64,000 bases of DNA from Haberlea rhodopensis (taxonomy: Eukaryota > Streptophyta > Magnoliopsida > Lamiales > Gesneriaceae): NCBI GenBank assembly GCA_907163345.1, contig CAJQUN010001251.1, positions 1 to 64,000 of the forward strand, given 5' to 3'. Below are positions 1 through 12,470 of this stretch, piece by piece. Position 1 is the first letter of the stretch. Each line of letters starts with the position of its first letter. Position numbers and translations under genes: made by a program. The notes below the pieces were generated by a model. That model had not been told where the DNA came from. It worked only from the letters and a program-made list of their open reading frames with translations, and made no database searches.

Positions 1-487
1 TTTTGTGTTTCAATTAGCATTGCATGATATTTCAATTCTTGTGGCATATTATCTGTTTGTGAAAATGTCTCTTAAACATTCAACCTCCTTTTTAAGTGAT
101 GTATAAGTTAAATTTGGAGAGCTTTAAAATATTATAATTTTAGATATAAACGCACGAAGACTGTTGAACAAGAAAATAGTTTATGATATGAACAAAAAAG
201 AAGTCTATTAGGGGGTGGCACATGAATTATGGAATGAAATTAAGTGTACATAGAAGTGTATTTTGATAAGTGCACCAATTGGGGTCTAGCGGTGCATGTA
301 ACACATATGCACTGCTAGACTCAAGCGTTATACATAGGAGGCTCATGATGTGATTTCCAATATGAAAAATATAAACTGGGAAATTCAGACATTTTTTATA
401 AGGGAATTTCAGACATCGTGTCACTGCATTAATACAAAGATCTACACAACAAAACAGATGTATACATCAAATTCCTGGCAGTATATC
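1..487. other. Unassigned AT-rich sequence left of a solo LTR
   Basis: I see no convincing coding sequence here. The stretch around 270-335 (GGTGCATGTAA and GCACTGCTAGACTC motifs) resembles the DNA at 2945-3086 on the other side of the LTR, so both probably belong to one older repeat that the LTR element entered. Confidence 0.4.
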
Positions 488-1954
488 TGTAGGACCCCAA
501 CTCCTAACCTCATCATCAGTGCATTATATCATCATAGGTGTATCATAATTATCACATTAGGAAAGCTTTCATTTCACATGCCACACTCGCAATATGAGTC
601 TATAAAATTTTGGACATGATCTTCCCATAAATCAAGTTTTCGTACAATATAATTCAGTTATACACTCTACATAATGCACTAATCGTATTCTCGATTCATT
701 AATGCAATTTACTCTCAATTAAATTGCAGGCAACACTCAAATGAAAAGAGAACAATTAAAATATTTATACAACTCATATACACATCACGTTACACACAGA
801 CGAGCATTGACAAATAATTGTGTATCTACTTGTATAAGACACATACTCTATACCAATAATGGTACCTCGCTCCAGGAGTATCCTTGTTTCATGGCTCGAA
901 CTCATTTCCCGAGCCAATGGCAAACATGTTTTACCTGTTCCAATAGAAACAGCCCCCACGTGGGTGAGCATACCAATAACATAATCACAATATCAATACA
1001 TACACAATTACTAATTTACAGAACACAATACCGTAAAATAAAGGAATACTCCCAGAGTACACAATGCTCATAAGCAATCTCTTGCACTGTTTCTGTTCTC
1101 ACAATACCACATCATCAATCCATAATTGATAATCACATTGTCAATCCCATAATCGACAATAATCTATAATCGACAATAAGTTAAATCATTATAACAAAGA
1201 TTTATTGACATCACATACATTTCAATTACCAATTTACACTTTAAATCTCATGATATCATCTCGATCGCTCACTAGCAGCAGTATCATAAATCATTGCAAG
1301 CTCAATAGCAGCATCACCATAACCATCGCACGCTCAATATAGCGTAGCATAGCATTATAATCACAGCACGCTCAATAGCGTCATCACAAGAAATCTCAGC
1401 ACCATTCATTGGTGCTCCCAATACTAACCAACACATTACTCAACAATTAGATTAATGAGTATAACATTCAAAAGTGGTATGTCTTTACGTATTAATTCAA
1501 ACACCATACGAATATATTATTCATTACACATAACAATAATATATTTACATATGCTCGTACGTCACACATACCTTATGGTCTACGACACTTTGACATTGAC
1601 ATAGACATTAAGAGGCTCGTACAGCATTTATATCGAATATCAATTCAATATTCATTAATAATTACCAACAACATCATTATTCATTTAACAGCTACGTCAT
1701 GCCTTCTATCATAATCAATTTCAATTTACCGTACCCGTTACACGATTCAAATCGTCCCATTTTATCATTTATTAACTTGAGTTATCATCTAACTCAAACA
1801 TGCAACACATGTCTTACTAAGGTTCAATATTTGTAACCTTATCCCATAGTTAATAAAACTTCCCCAAAAGTCATAATCATCGTCAAACATCGACTATACA
1901 AGCTCATATCTCAAAATGCCCCAAAAATATAAATTTTTTCACAATTTTCAGGAC

Positions 1955-2134
1955 AGAGATCGATCTCTATCATTATAGCGATCGATCTCTGGCGACAGAC
2001 ACAAATTTGCCAAAATTTTGCTTTCAGAGATCGATCTCTACATTACCAATCTCTGGTACTATTCATCTAGCGATCGATCTCTGACACTATTCATCTTCAG
2101 AGATCGATCTCTACATTACCAGCGATCGATCTAT
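1955..2134. repeat. Array of GAGATCGATCTC / GCGATCGATCTC palindromes
   Basis: Six near-copies of a palindromic core occur at about 1955, 1979, 2026, 2070, 2098 and 2121. They alternate between AGAGATCGATCTCT and GCGATCGATCTCTG and are joined by short spacers such as ACATTACC and ACACTATTCATC. All lie in the solo LTR. They could be enhancer-like repeats or hairpin-forming sequence; nothing here proves a function. Confidence 0.8.
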
Positions 2135-2351
2135 GACACTATTTAGCAACACAAATTTTACCCACTTCTACCGATCGATTGCTCCTTTTCCATGGACCGG
2201 TCTCCAAAGCCCACTTTCAGCGAGAAAGCACCATTTTCAAGCATACAACACATCCAATACTCACAACACCTCATTCTTCTTTCAATACTTCATAAAACAC
2301 ACTAAACACCTTAAATCTTCATTTATTAACATCAAACTACTCCAAATCAAA

Positions 2352-2353
<2 letters not shown>

Positions 2354-2387
<34 letters not shown>
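2354..2387. repeat. Homopolymer run of 34 C
   Basis: An uninterrupted run of 34 cytosines follows AATCAAAAA and precedes AAATCTTAACC inside the solo LTR. The length may be real expansion, or partly an artefact of sequencing a homopolymer. Confidence 0.9.
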
Positions 2388-2389
<2 letters not shown>

Positions 2390-2906
2390 ATCTTAACCAA
2401 AAATCAAAGCACATAATATCATTTCCAAATCAAAACACCATTAAAATAGAGACTAAGGTATAAATTAGCTTACCTAAGCTCACTTGATCCTTATATCAAT
2501 AATCAAATCAATTACAAGCCTTGGTTCCATACCAAATTGCAAAAGAACAATGAAGAGGAAGAGAAGGGGATTTTAGTGTGTATTTTTTTGGTGAAATGTG
2601 CGAAGATTTTCATTTTTTCAATTCAGTCCTCCAACCTTTTATTTCACTCTTAATCTCACAAATTCTATATTCAAACAATCAATGTATATGGCATTTTAAA
2701 TAAGTCATCTTAAATGTTACCCAACAAAAAATCAACTTCACAATTTTGAATGGCTTTCAACATAATACTCAATCTCATATTATTTCACAAATCCAATTAC
2801 CATCGTGTGTAGCTCAAAACCGGCCCCATCAAATACCGTAATTCTCTCATAATTACCATAATTAACTCACTATTGAACACGATTTCATTCGGGGCATCAC
2901 AATATA

Positions 2907-3086
2907 AGTGGGAGGTAACTCTTATCATCAAATTTGAAGATGCAATCTAAACAAGAAAGCAACACCTAGCGTGCATGTAAATTACATTCACCGCTTGAGT
3001 CTATCGATGCATGTAAATTACATGCACCGCTATACTCAGATACTATTCTTTAACCAAAAACCATAGTTTATCGTTACATGTAATTA
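2907..3086. repeat. Degenerate repeat with TGCATGTAA/TTACATGCA palindromes
   Basis: Positions 3008-3026 form a perfect 19-base palindrome around a central A, with a worse copy near 2973-2990. The sequence just left of element A (AACCAAAAACCATAGT, then a GCATGTAA-type run) recurs in similar form just right of it (14413-14452). Element A therefore sits inside a short local tandem repeat. No coding potential is visible. Confidence 0.5.
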
Positions 3087-3091
3087 TATTC

Positions 3092-4296
3092 TGTGAGCCT
3101 TCAACGATGGTGTGTTTAATGCTTTAATTTATCTCCGGATTATTTTTGAGTTTTTGATGATCAACAAAACTTGTGTTTGTTATACTACTATGTCTACTTA
3201 GTGTTCAGATTTATTTGGTTTGAAAGTGAATTGATTGAAGAAAATCAAGTGCAAATTCTGGCCTGGATCGCCCCAGGCGATGGTGACCATCGCCCCAGGC
3301 GATGGCAGCCAGGATTGAATCGCCACCCACATCGACAGAGGCTACGCCAAGGTTCGCATGCAGGGGGGAGTTCGCCCAAGGCGATGGGCTGATCGCCCTG
3401 AGGCGATGCGTTGAACGCCTGAGGCGATGTGTGCATCGTTTGAGGCGATAAAGATTTTGGACCAGCTGAGGCTACGACATTTATTTTCAGTGGTGATCGC
3501 CTGACGGCGATCGGGCATCGCCTGAGGCGATGCAGGATTTATGCTGACCGTTCGGGGCGCGGCGATGGTGGATCGCCCGAGGCGATGTCTGAGCGATCGA
3601 GTGAGTGATTCTAGCCTGAGATGTAGCAACGGGCTTAGTAGGAGCCTTGGGGGCCTCTTCCTCTATAAATATTGATCTTTTGGAGCATTTTGAAGACAGA
3701 AAACAAGGCCTACAAACTTCATCAAAGCTTTGCTAATTCAAATTTCATTATAGCATTGCAATCTCCATACATTTGTGTTGTATTGGAGTTTGTAATTCTT
3801 TTCTTTTGATAGAGTCTTGTTTTCTTCGTGTTGGTACACCGTCTGAAGGTGTTTGTTAAGTTAGTTGTAAGGTCCTCCAACACCGACGCAAGTTGAAATT
3901 GTAAAGTCATCAACAAGTAAAGTTGGTGCATGTGTTGTGGCATCCTTGGAGCCCTTACGCGCAAGAAGACTCGTGAATAGTGTTGTGCTCGTGAAGAGTT
4001 TGTGTACTCGGGACGAGTTGATTGTGGCTAACTTGGAGCCCTCAAGGCCAAGATCGAAACCTCGGTTGGAGGTTATCTAACCGGGAAGAGGAGACGTAGG
4101 TGATTCATCGTCGAACTTCTATAACAAATCCTTGTGTTCATTTACCGCTTTATTACATTACGCATTTACTTATTTATTTTATTTATTTATCGATTGACTT
4201 GAAGTCTTCCGCTTCGCAAACTCTTTTATTTTGCAAACTCATTTTAAAAGCTAAAGTAGCCAAGGAACCTCATTCACCCCCTCTTCGGTTCCAACA
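3092..4296 (+). repeat. 5' LTR of element A
   Basis: The LTR is 1,205 bp, starts TGTGAGCCTTC and ends GGTTCCAACA. It matches 13212-14385 along its length with scattered substitutions and small indels, so the insertion is not very recent. It holds a GC-rich hairpin array at 3266-3587 in an otherwise AT-rich sequence, and a TATA-like CTATAAATA near 3661. Confidence 0.88.
3266..3587. repeat. Array of CGCC..GGCG hairpins in element A LTR
   Basis: About nine imperfect palindromes of the form GATCGCC(N)GGCGATG are packed into about 320 bp, for example CATCGCCCCAGGCGATGG and GATCGCCTGACGGCGATC. A shorter series with the same consensus recurs in the 3' LTR at about 13388-13635. Each unit could fold into a short hairpin in DNA or RNA. 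The array is strongly GC-rich compared with its surroundings. Confidence 0.85.
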
Positions 4297-4298
4297 AG

Positions 4299-4312
4299 TT
4301 GGTATCAGAGCC
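4299..4312 (+). other. Primer binding site of element A
   Basis: TTGGTATCAGAGCC follows the end of the 5' LTR by two bases. It fits the 3' end of plant initiator methionine tRNA, the usual minus-strand primer for plant LTR elements. Confidence 0.85.
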
Positions 4313-4345
4313 ATTTGATTTTTGTTTTTAAATCAAAAAATTTCT

Positions 4346-5990
4346 ATGGCTAATCTAGCAAATGAGTTTGCTCAAGGTCAATCGACAAATAGGACCTCCG
4401 CTCTTCACGGGTGATAACTATGGGTATTGAAAAAATAGAATTTCTCTATACAATCCACTCCGTAGATTATGATCTTTGGAAGATCATTGTGAAAGGTCAA
4501 CATATTCCTTTAAAGGAAGTTGGGGGGGAATAAGTATTCCCAAAGAAATGGATGATTTCACAAGAGCGGATATGATTTTAATTTCGCAAAATGCTAAAGC
4601 TATTAATATTTACATTGTGCTTTAGATATGAAGGAGTACAACCGGATCTCGACGTGCTCAACCGCAAAGGAAATATGGGACAAATTGCAAATTTGTCATG
4701 AGGGCACAAATCAAGTGAAGGAGACAAAGATAGATCTATTGCAACTCAATTTAAGACATTTGAGATGAAGTTCGGAGAAGAGGTTGATTCGATGTTTAGA
4801 AGGCTCACCCAAATCATAAAACGAGCTTGCCCAACTTGGAGAGAAGTATCCTCCAAAGCAAATATGGAGAAGAGCTCTAAGATCCTTGCCAAAAGAATGG
4901 TGATGCAAAGAGGACGGCCATCATTGAGTCCAACAAAGGATAAAGTGCATATTATGACCTTGATGAACTTCATGGCACTTTGGTGACCCATGAGCTTGAA
5001 GTGTTAACAAGGAAAGGAATAAAAGAGGATGATAGATCCACAAGAAAAGGAATCTCCTTGGTCGAGAGGAAAGATCAATCCGAGGATGAAGATGATGATG
5101 ATGATGAAGAGATGATCTTGTTCACTAGGAAGTTCAAGAAATTCTTCAACAAACATAACAAGCCAAAGGCCTCCGGTGCTACCAAACATGAATCCAAACA
5201 CGAGGTAACTTGTTATAATTGTCAAGGAAAAAGGTCATTACGCTAATAAATGTCCTAGGAAGACGAATGAGGACAAAGGGAAGAAGAAGGCTCTTATAGC
5301 CACATGGAGTGATAGTGACTCCGATGAAGAAGAAGCAGCTAACCTTTGTCTCATGGCCAAAGATGACGTAAATGATGAAGGAGATGAAAACGACGATGAG
5401 GTACCATCTTTTGATGAACTATTAGATTCTTATCATGAGCTTATTGATGTTCTTGGCAAAACCAATATGAGTAACAAATTACTCAAACTTGAGGTAGCCA
5501 AGAAAGATGAAGAAAATAATTTATTGAAAAATGAGTTAAATTCTGTAAAGAAATCTTTTTGCAAATTTAGTGAGAGTAGTCTAAAGATGAATGAATTGCT
5601 TGGCTTGCAATGTTGTAGCTTCGATAAAGCCGGACTAGGCTTCTCAAGCAAAACTAAAACTTTTTCAAGCTTGTTGGCTAAAGCACATCATAATTCTCCT
5701 ACTTGCACTTATTGTTGCAAAGATGGTCATTCTAAGAATAAGTGAAGGTTTGCCAAAATCCAATACCAACCTAACAAAAGGTGGAAATGGATTCCAAAGG
5801 CGCCAATGAAAGCTAACCCTCAAGGACCCAAAAATCAAATGGGTACCAAAGACCCTCCAATTGTAAATTTGTTTTGTAGGGACAACAAAGGGATGGATGA
5901 TGAAGGAACAAGCACCTCAAGGGAGGAAACCATCTTATTCACCACTATAGAAGAGGCGCGAGACATAAGACCAATGACATGAACGCACTC
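4346..5990 (+). pseudogene. Element A gag, frameshifted
   Basis: Reading from the ATG at 4346 gives a copia-type gag broken by several frameshifts and stops. Open pieces include 4765-4986, 4980-5226 and 5353-5745. Visible hallmarks are an acidic run of consecutive D/E residues near 5083-5110, a first zinc knuckle starting CYNCQGK near 5212 that is immediately frameshifted, a serine/aspartate-rich stretch followed by ANLCLMAKDD near 5338, a lysine-rich coiled-coil-like region, and a second cysteine cluster (CTYCCKDGHSKNK) near 5704. This domain order is known from SIRE-like copia gag proteins, which form the virus-like particle and bind RNA. No intact product is expected. Confidence 0.8.
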
Positions 5991-6441
5991 TTGTCATCGA
6001 AGGTAAAATTATTTTATACATTTTAAAAGAGCAATTCAAAATTTATTGGCACAAATTAATTGTGTCCAATAAATAATGAAGCTCAATATTCATTGGTAGT
6101 AAAATGCATTACCCCTTAGCATATGCACATATAAATTATTTTGTTGCATGATTTTTGCTTATCTCTTTATGGTATATATCTTGAAGTGCCTAAAATTCAA
6201 ATTTGAATATGCAATGTGGAAATGTGCAATTATGTGATTAATAATTTTATCAAATGATGCTTTTAGAATTTTAATGTTTATTGGGCATAAGTGCATGAAC
6301 TCTTGGTAGAACATTTGCATACTTTGCAATGTTTAGAATTCATTGTTGATTGCCTTAAACGCATGTTTGTGGTTCCTCTCAATGATTTAATCTTAGGCTT
6401 GTTATGCTTATTACATGCTTGATGAGGAACATGTGTAAATT
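5991..6441 (+). other. Non-coding internal sequence of element A after gag
   Basis: AT-rich sequence continues element A up to the insertion point of element B. No protease or integrase signature is visible on this strand. It resumes at 12917 after element B. Confidence 0.6.
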
Positions 6442-6446
6442 GTTAA

Positions 6447-8782
6447 TGTAGGGCCCCCTCGCGTTAATATCACATTAGCATGCAATTAAAACATTTAATA
6501 TCGCGATCAATAATCAATCAATAATATTCCCGGCTAATTTTTAATTTTTTTTTAAAACAAATATTAACCAGACACACTGGGCCCTCCTAAAACCAAGACC
6601 GACCACTTGATGATGTATAAATATATTTGAGCCGGAATTTATTTAAATCAAACAACAATTAGACAGCATCTCGTCTATAAATATCAAAATCCAGCATCAC
6701 AATCCTAAGCAAATGATGACAGGCCCCACTATCGCCAAAGTAAATACTTTCCATCATAAATAAAATTTAACATACCTGATCGAGATGCTAATCAATATCA
6801 CATAAACACAAACATAGACATAAGCATACAATCTCTTAACATATTGGACATCAAAAATATATTCTTCCAGTAATATCAAACACTAGGAACTAGTGGCTCT
6901 ACCCTATAACCCGTCGTCAGTCTAATCTCTGACCCCGTCCACTAGTACCTGCCCTGTCACCTGAAAATAAAACTCATAAAAGGGTGAGCTAATGCCCAAT
7001 ACGTTCTTATCAAAATACCAACAGAAATTATACATATCGTAAACATCTCATCAATATAACTCAATACATTGTTCCGTTACCTCGGAACTAATCCTGTCAA
7101 ACCAGACAACAATAATATAATATAAACGATGTCCAATGTTACATCATATCATCACATCATCTATATATGAAATGCATCGCAATGCATTCACTATCATTAG
7201 ACCAGATATGCCATCTACTGGCCTACATCAATGACTCGTCAGTCCAGGACTCGTCAGTCCATATCCTCCATATATATGATATCAGGACCAGAAATTTCAT
7301 CCACTGGCCCAAATCCTGGACTCATCAGTCCGCATCAACCACATAGATAACATTTATCCAAGCATCAATTTATATGTAGACTATACAACAATATTCGCAT
7401 CATCATTCTATCTCATCTCATCTCATCAGATACCATAATATCATTATTCTATCTCAACTCATCAATTCATCACATATTCTCAAATCTTTTCATTTAATGA
7501 TATTCAATCCATATGCTTACTCATGGATAATTTAGTGTTATTATTAAGATAGAACGTACCTGAATACAAAGAATTATATCATTCACTGTCCAACTAACCT
7601 TTGCTGCAACCATCTGATCACAACATCAATTTAATATTTGTGAACGTTTACTTCTTTCTTTCTTTTTAAACTTTTCATTCCTTATCATAATCAATAAAAT
7701 ATAATCCAAGAATTAATATATTTACTAGTTAAATGATTATTAACTAGATACAAGAGATACACAGTTACTGTAATGAAACAAGATTCACTACTATATTCAT
7801 ATGTTCCTTTTTCCTCGATTTACAAGTACTATAAATGTTTAAATTAGTATAAATTCAACATCTTTAACTCAACGGAGAGAATCTCTTAGGAAACACTCTA
7901 CTCATTACCTTAAGTCTTCTATACAGTAGCATAACCAATATATTAAAGATTACACGATATGGTTCATTCAATCCAGCAAATATTTTAGTGTTTTCGTATC
8001 TGCACATTTAATTAATTCATCATCTAAACAATGTTTATTCATTTAATTACGAGAATTCTTGAGTTATTCTCGTGTTTTCTGTTTCCAAGAATCTGACCCA
8101 ATTACTAATAGTACCCACATGAACGATATGCTAAGTATCAAAATATGCATGTTCTCAACACCAATGTTCTTTATCTTTGTAACATACCTACTATCGACTT
8201 CCAAAATCCACCTAGTTCCTTGAAATTCTGGAGTTCTTCAGAGAATTCAGAACGAAAGCAATTAAACATTTCCACTAAAACTAAATATACCCATATGTTC
8301 ACAATTCAATATTAAAGACATAAAACATTGTTGTTAACTATTCTGTGAAATCTAGCTAAACCATAACCATCACCAAAAATTCAAAATATTTATATCAATA
8401 AATAGCACCCACCTCCGGGACTCCAAATATGTGATTTATTCGACAAAAGATTGATCAGGTCCGACGGAATTAATTCTGAAGCTTTTTTTTTATTATTTCT
8501 TCTTTCCTCATTTCCCTTCTTCGTTTTTTTTTTTGGAGTTTATCTTCTTCTGATAAGAATGATTTTGTCTTCAATATAAATTACAAACCAATACCTAAGA
8601 AGACATGTGTGTGTGTCCCCATTTAACACCAATGTTTTCTTTATCAATTTTTTTTTATTTTATTTTATTTAATATTTAAAGATACATTTAGCGCATATAT
8701 TTTTATAATTGTCTTAATACAATTTAATTATTAATTACTTTTACTCTTTTCTTCATTACCTTCTATCTTTACGGGTGTTACA
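6447..8782 (-). repeat. Complete 3' LTR of element B (2,336 bp)
   Basis: On the minus strand the LTR starts TGTAACACCCGTAAAG at 8782 and ends GGGCCCTACA at 6447. Bases 8343-8782 match 12471-12911 closely. Inside are short tandem motifs, such as GACTCGTCAGTCC at about 7228-7260 and a degenerate copy near 7318, and an ATCTC run near 7409-7425. Confidence 0.82.
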
Positions 8783-8796
8783 ATTCTCTCCCCCTT
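8783..8796 (-). other. Polypurine tract of element B
   Basis: On the minus strand the tract reads AAGGGGGAGAGAAT and directly abuts the TGTAACACCC start of the 3' LTR. This is the expected primer site for plus-strand synthesis and fixes the LTR border. Confidence 0.8.
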
Positions 8797-8867
8797 ATTG
8801 AATTTCGTCCCCGAAATTCAAGTGTATTTATTCACACAAACATCTATTTATACAGACGGACATACCG

Positions 8868-9810
8868 TCAAAATATCTCAGGGTATAATTGACGCATTTG
8901 CTTTTCTGTTTCCCATGTAGCCTCCTCAACCCCTCGTCTGTGCCATTGTACCTTAACCATCGGAATAATTTTACTTCTCAACTTTCTCTCTGCCCTATCA
9001 AGAATACCGATAGGCCTTTCCACATATGTCATATCCGGATCAAGTTCAATTTCTTCGATTTGTAATATATGTGATTTATCTGGTTCATATTTTTGTAGCA
9101 TTGAAACGTGGAAAACATCATGCATTTTTGACAAAGTAGGTGGTAGTGCTAATCTGTATGCTAAAGTACCAATCCGTTCCAAGATTTCATACGGTCCAAT
9201 ATACCTGGGTGACAATTTTCCTCTCTTTACAGTCCGTACCACCCCTCTGAATGGCGAAATTTTTAGAAATACTCGATCCCCAACAGCAAATTCTAACGGT
9301 CTAGTTTTTATTCTCTGTCGAATAATTTGCACTTTCTCTTCTGCTTCTCTCAATATATCGGGGCCCGCAATACTAGCATCAGAAATAGTATCCCAGTATA
9401 GGGGTGATCGACACTTCCTTCCATATAGTGCCTCAAATGGAGCCATACCAATACTAGATTGATAACTGTTGTTATATGAGAATTCTGCTAACGGTAGAGA
9501 TTCATGCCAATTAGGACTGAAATCCATCACACAAGCTCTCAACAGATCTTCTAAAATTTGAATAGTGCATTCAGACTGCCCGTCGGTCTGTGGATGGTAT
9601 GCATTACTCATCCTCAATCGAGTTCCCATAGCATTTTGGATTTCCCGCCAAAAACCAGAAGCAAATCGAGGGTCACGATCTGAAACTATTGACTTTGGAA
9701 CACCATGTAATCTTAGTATCTCTCGGATATAAATTTCCACCATCTTGTCCAATTTGAATATCCTGCTGTAGGGTATAAAATGTGCTGTCTTTGTCAGTCT
9801 ATCTACAATG
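8868..9810 (-). pseudogene. Element B integrase core and chromodomain-like C-terminus
   Basis: The open piece 8868-9752 covers the end of the integrase catalytic core (SDRDPRF, then AYHPQTDGQSE), the GPY/F-type module (PRYIGPYEIL) and a C-terminal segment with EEATWE and LYPEIF, typical of Tekay/Del chromovirus integrases. It is out of frame with the upstream pol piece: near 9815-9820 a single-base loss ends the preceding frame in a stop just before the first catalytic-core Asp region. Without the upstream fusion no functional integrase would be made. Confidence 0.85.
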
Positions 9811-11729
9811 ACCCAACTGCATCATGTCCCCTTGGTGTACGTGGTAAATGAGTAACAAAGTCCATCGTTATGTGCTCCCATTTCCACTCTGGCACATCAA
9901 GACTCTGCACTAAGCCTCCAAGCTTTAATTTTTCTGCTTTCACCTGTTGACATATTAAACATCTTTTCACGAATTTAACAACGTCAGTCTTCATTCTTTT
10001 CCACCAATAATGAGTACGAAGATCATGGTACATCTTTTTACCCCCAGGATGAATACTAAAACGACTGCAATGTGCTTGCTGTAATATTTCACCCCTCAAA
10101 TCAGAATCATCAGGAACCACTAATCTCATATGTAATCGAAGAGTGTCGTCCTCAGCAATATGAAAACCAGATCTTTTTCCCTCTGTCACCAATCGTCTCC
10201 AACTCTGAATCTCAGGATCAGATTTCTGTGTCTCTCGGATACAAGAAATCAACTCTGGTTCAACCTGTACATTATATACTTTAACAGGACTACGAGATAT
10301 ATCAAAGTTATAATCAAAAGTACAGCAGTCGGCAATCAAGATAGAAATCTGACAAGAAATAACTGCCTTCTGACAAACTTGTATGCTCAATGCATCAGCA
10401 ATAGAATTTGAGTGGCCTGGGTGATATCTGATTTCACAATCATAATCTTTCAATAGATCTAGCCACCGTCTTTGTCTCATATTCAACTCAGCCTGTGTGA
10501 ATAAATACTTCAAACTTTTATGATCAGTATAAATATCAAACGTCTCACCGTATAGATAATACCTCCAGATCTTAAGGGCGAATACAATGGCCGCAAGTTC
10601 CAAATCATGTACAGGGTATTTCAGCTCATGTGGTTTCAATTGTCTTGAAGCATATGCAATCACATGCCTGTGTTGCATCAAAACACAACCCAAACCATGA
10701 AAAGAAGCGTCAGTATACACAACATAACCACCTGTATCAGAAGGGATAGCAAGAATGAGAGCTGTCGTCAATCTCGTCTTCAACTCCTGAAAGCTAGCCT
10801 CACACTCAGGAGTCCACACAAACTTGATATCTTTCTTTGTCAATGTAGTCAGAGGTCGAGCGATCTTTGAAAATCCTTCAATAAACCTTCTGTAGTAACC
10901 AGCCATCCCAAGAAAACTCCGAATTTCAGGTACCGAAGTAGGTGCTGCCCATTTCAACACTGCTTCTACCTTGCTGGGATCAACAGATATACCGTCTCGA
11001 GAGATAACATGGCCAAGAAATACGACTTTATTCAACCAGAACTCACATTTACTCAATTTGGCATACAATTGGTTTTCCCGTAAAACCTGTAGGACAGTTC
11101 TTAAATGATCTGCATGCTCTATCTCGTTTCGTGAGTATATCAAATTATCATCAATAAATACAATTACAAATCTGTCTAAGAACGGTTTAAAGACTCTATT
11201 CATCAAATCCATAAATACAGCAGGAGCATTAGTCAAACCGAAAGGCATAACAAGAAATTCATAATGGCCATACCGTGTTCGAAAAGCTGTTTTGGACACA
11301 TCTCCCTCTCTTACCCTCAACTGGTGATATCCTGATCGTAAATCAATTTTTGAATGTATGGCTGATCCCAGTAACTGATCGAACAAGTCATCAATACGAG
11401 GTAATGGATACTTATTTTTTTATCGTCACCTTGTTTATCCGTCGATAGTCAATACATAATCTCATTGTTCCATCCTTTTTCTTGACAAATAACACAGGAG
11501 CACCCCAAGGTGATACACTAGGTCGAATGTATCCCTTATCTAGTAGATCCTGTAATTGTATCTTTAATTCCTTCAATTCTACATGTGGTATTCTGTATGG
11601 GGCTCGAGATATAGGAGCTGTATCAGCCATCAATTCAATGCCAAACTCTACCTCCCGGACTGGAGGAAAACCAGGAATCTCATCAGGGAATACATCAACA
11701 AAGTCTGCTACTACAGGTATATCAGCCAT
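9803..11729 (-). pseudogene. Element B reverse transcriptase, RNase H and integrase zinc finger
   Basis: Two open pieces, 11412-11729 and 9803-11386, carry the RT palm with a FIDDNLIYS version of the YxDD box, the RT connection (RSFLGMAGYYRRF), and RNase H (YTDASFHGLGC, then YTDHKSLKYL and ADALS). They end in the integrase HHCC region (CLICQQVK). They are separated by a one-base change in an A run near 11416-11421 that introduces a stop just before the first RT motif block. A further frame change near 11735 separates RT from the protease piece. Confidence 0.87.
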
Positions 11730-12470
11730 TGTTTTCTCTTTTTTCTTTCCCGGTCACATTAACTGCATAAATCAAATAACCTTTGGCTCCACGATCCAAC
11801 AATCTCCTCATTTTTACTGCTGATATCAGAGGAACACGGTTGCGAGCACCCTTACTATAAAAAGTCCACTGATCACCCATTTCAGGTCGGAATTTCACTA
11901 TTCTCTGATCACAATCCACCCTGGCCCTATATTTCTTTAAAGCGTCTATACCCAGAATAATATCAAAGTCGGACATTTCAAGTAATATCAAATCAACTGT
12001 CATTGTGTTACCCTCAAAGTTTAACACACATGCTTTAGCTACTCGATATGATATCACACTAGTCCCCCTAGGAGTCGAAACAAATAATAAGGTAGATAAA
12101 GGACATGTAGAAACATCATTCAACTCAATAAAGTTACAGGATATAAAAGAATGTGAGGCTCCAGTATCTTTCAAAATATATGCATCAACATTGCTGAAAC
12201 TACAATTACCTGCAATCACATCATCTCGAGCCTCCTCTGCTTGCTCCTGAGTCAGAGCAAATACACGACCTGGGGCTGAGGGACGAGGCTGCCCCTGACT
12301 CTGATATCCTCTCCCACGCCCCCGTGAAGTCCCCTGCATCGGTTGTTGCACTGATGCTTCAGATGGCGCGGTTCTAATGTCATATCTAGCCCCACTACTG
12401 ATTCGGCTTCCCTGATATGTCTGACTACCAGTTCTCTGATAACAATGTGTAGCTTTGTGGCCTAGCTATA
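11722..12470 (-). pseudogene. Element B gag zinc-knuckle end and aspartic protease
   Basis: The frame starts in the second half of a CCHC zinc knuckle (GHKATHC at about 12440-12465), passes a glycine/arginine-rich linker (GRGRGYQ near 12310), and enters a retropepsin-like domain with DTGASHSF at about 12150-12175 and ILGID near 11953. Retropepsins cut the Gag-Pol polyprotein. The N-terminal matrix/capsid part of gag is absent, because the sequence jumps straight from the LTR remnant at 12471 into the zinc knuckle. Confidence 0.8.

Larger units (their letters stand above)
488..2901 (-). mobile_element. Probable solo LTR of a gypsy-type retrotransposon
   Basis: The + strand copy starts TGTAGGACCCC and ends GGGGCATCACA, so on the minus strand it reads TGTGATGCCCC to GGGTCCTACA with the TG...CA ends of an LTR. 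The flanking 5-mers are ATATC (483-487) and ATATA (2902-2906), a target duplication with one mismatch. No gag or pol reading frame lies inside, and no partner LTR is visible, so a solo LTR left by LTR-LTR recombination is the simplest reading. Its start resembles the outer end of element B's LTR (TGTAGGGCCCCC at 6447), which suggests a related gypsy lineage. The left border is the weak point, because no second copy confirms it. Confidence 0.55.

Noticed and set aside
741..1073. 110-codon open frame in the first kilobase
   Set aside because: Low-complexity translation inside the probable solo LTR, with no homology that I recognise. The same stretch holds a CCCACGTGGG palindrome (954-963) that resembles a G-box, but there is no gene for it to control.
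3266..3587. Repeated palindromes that could suggest a CRISPR-like array
   Set aside because: Units are imperfect, unevenly spaced, lack unique spacers and lie inside an LTR of a plant retroelement.
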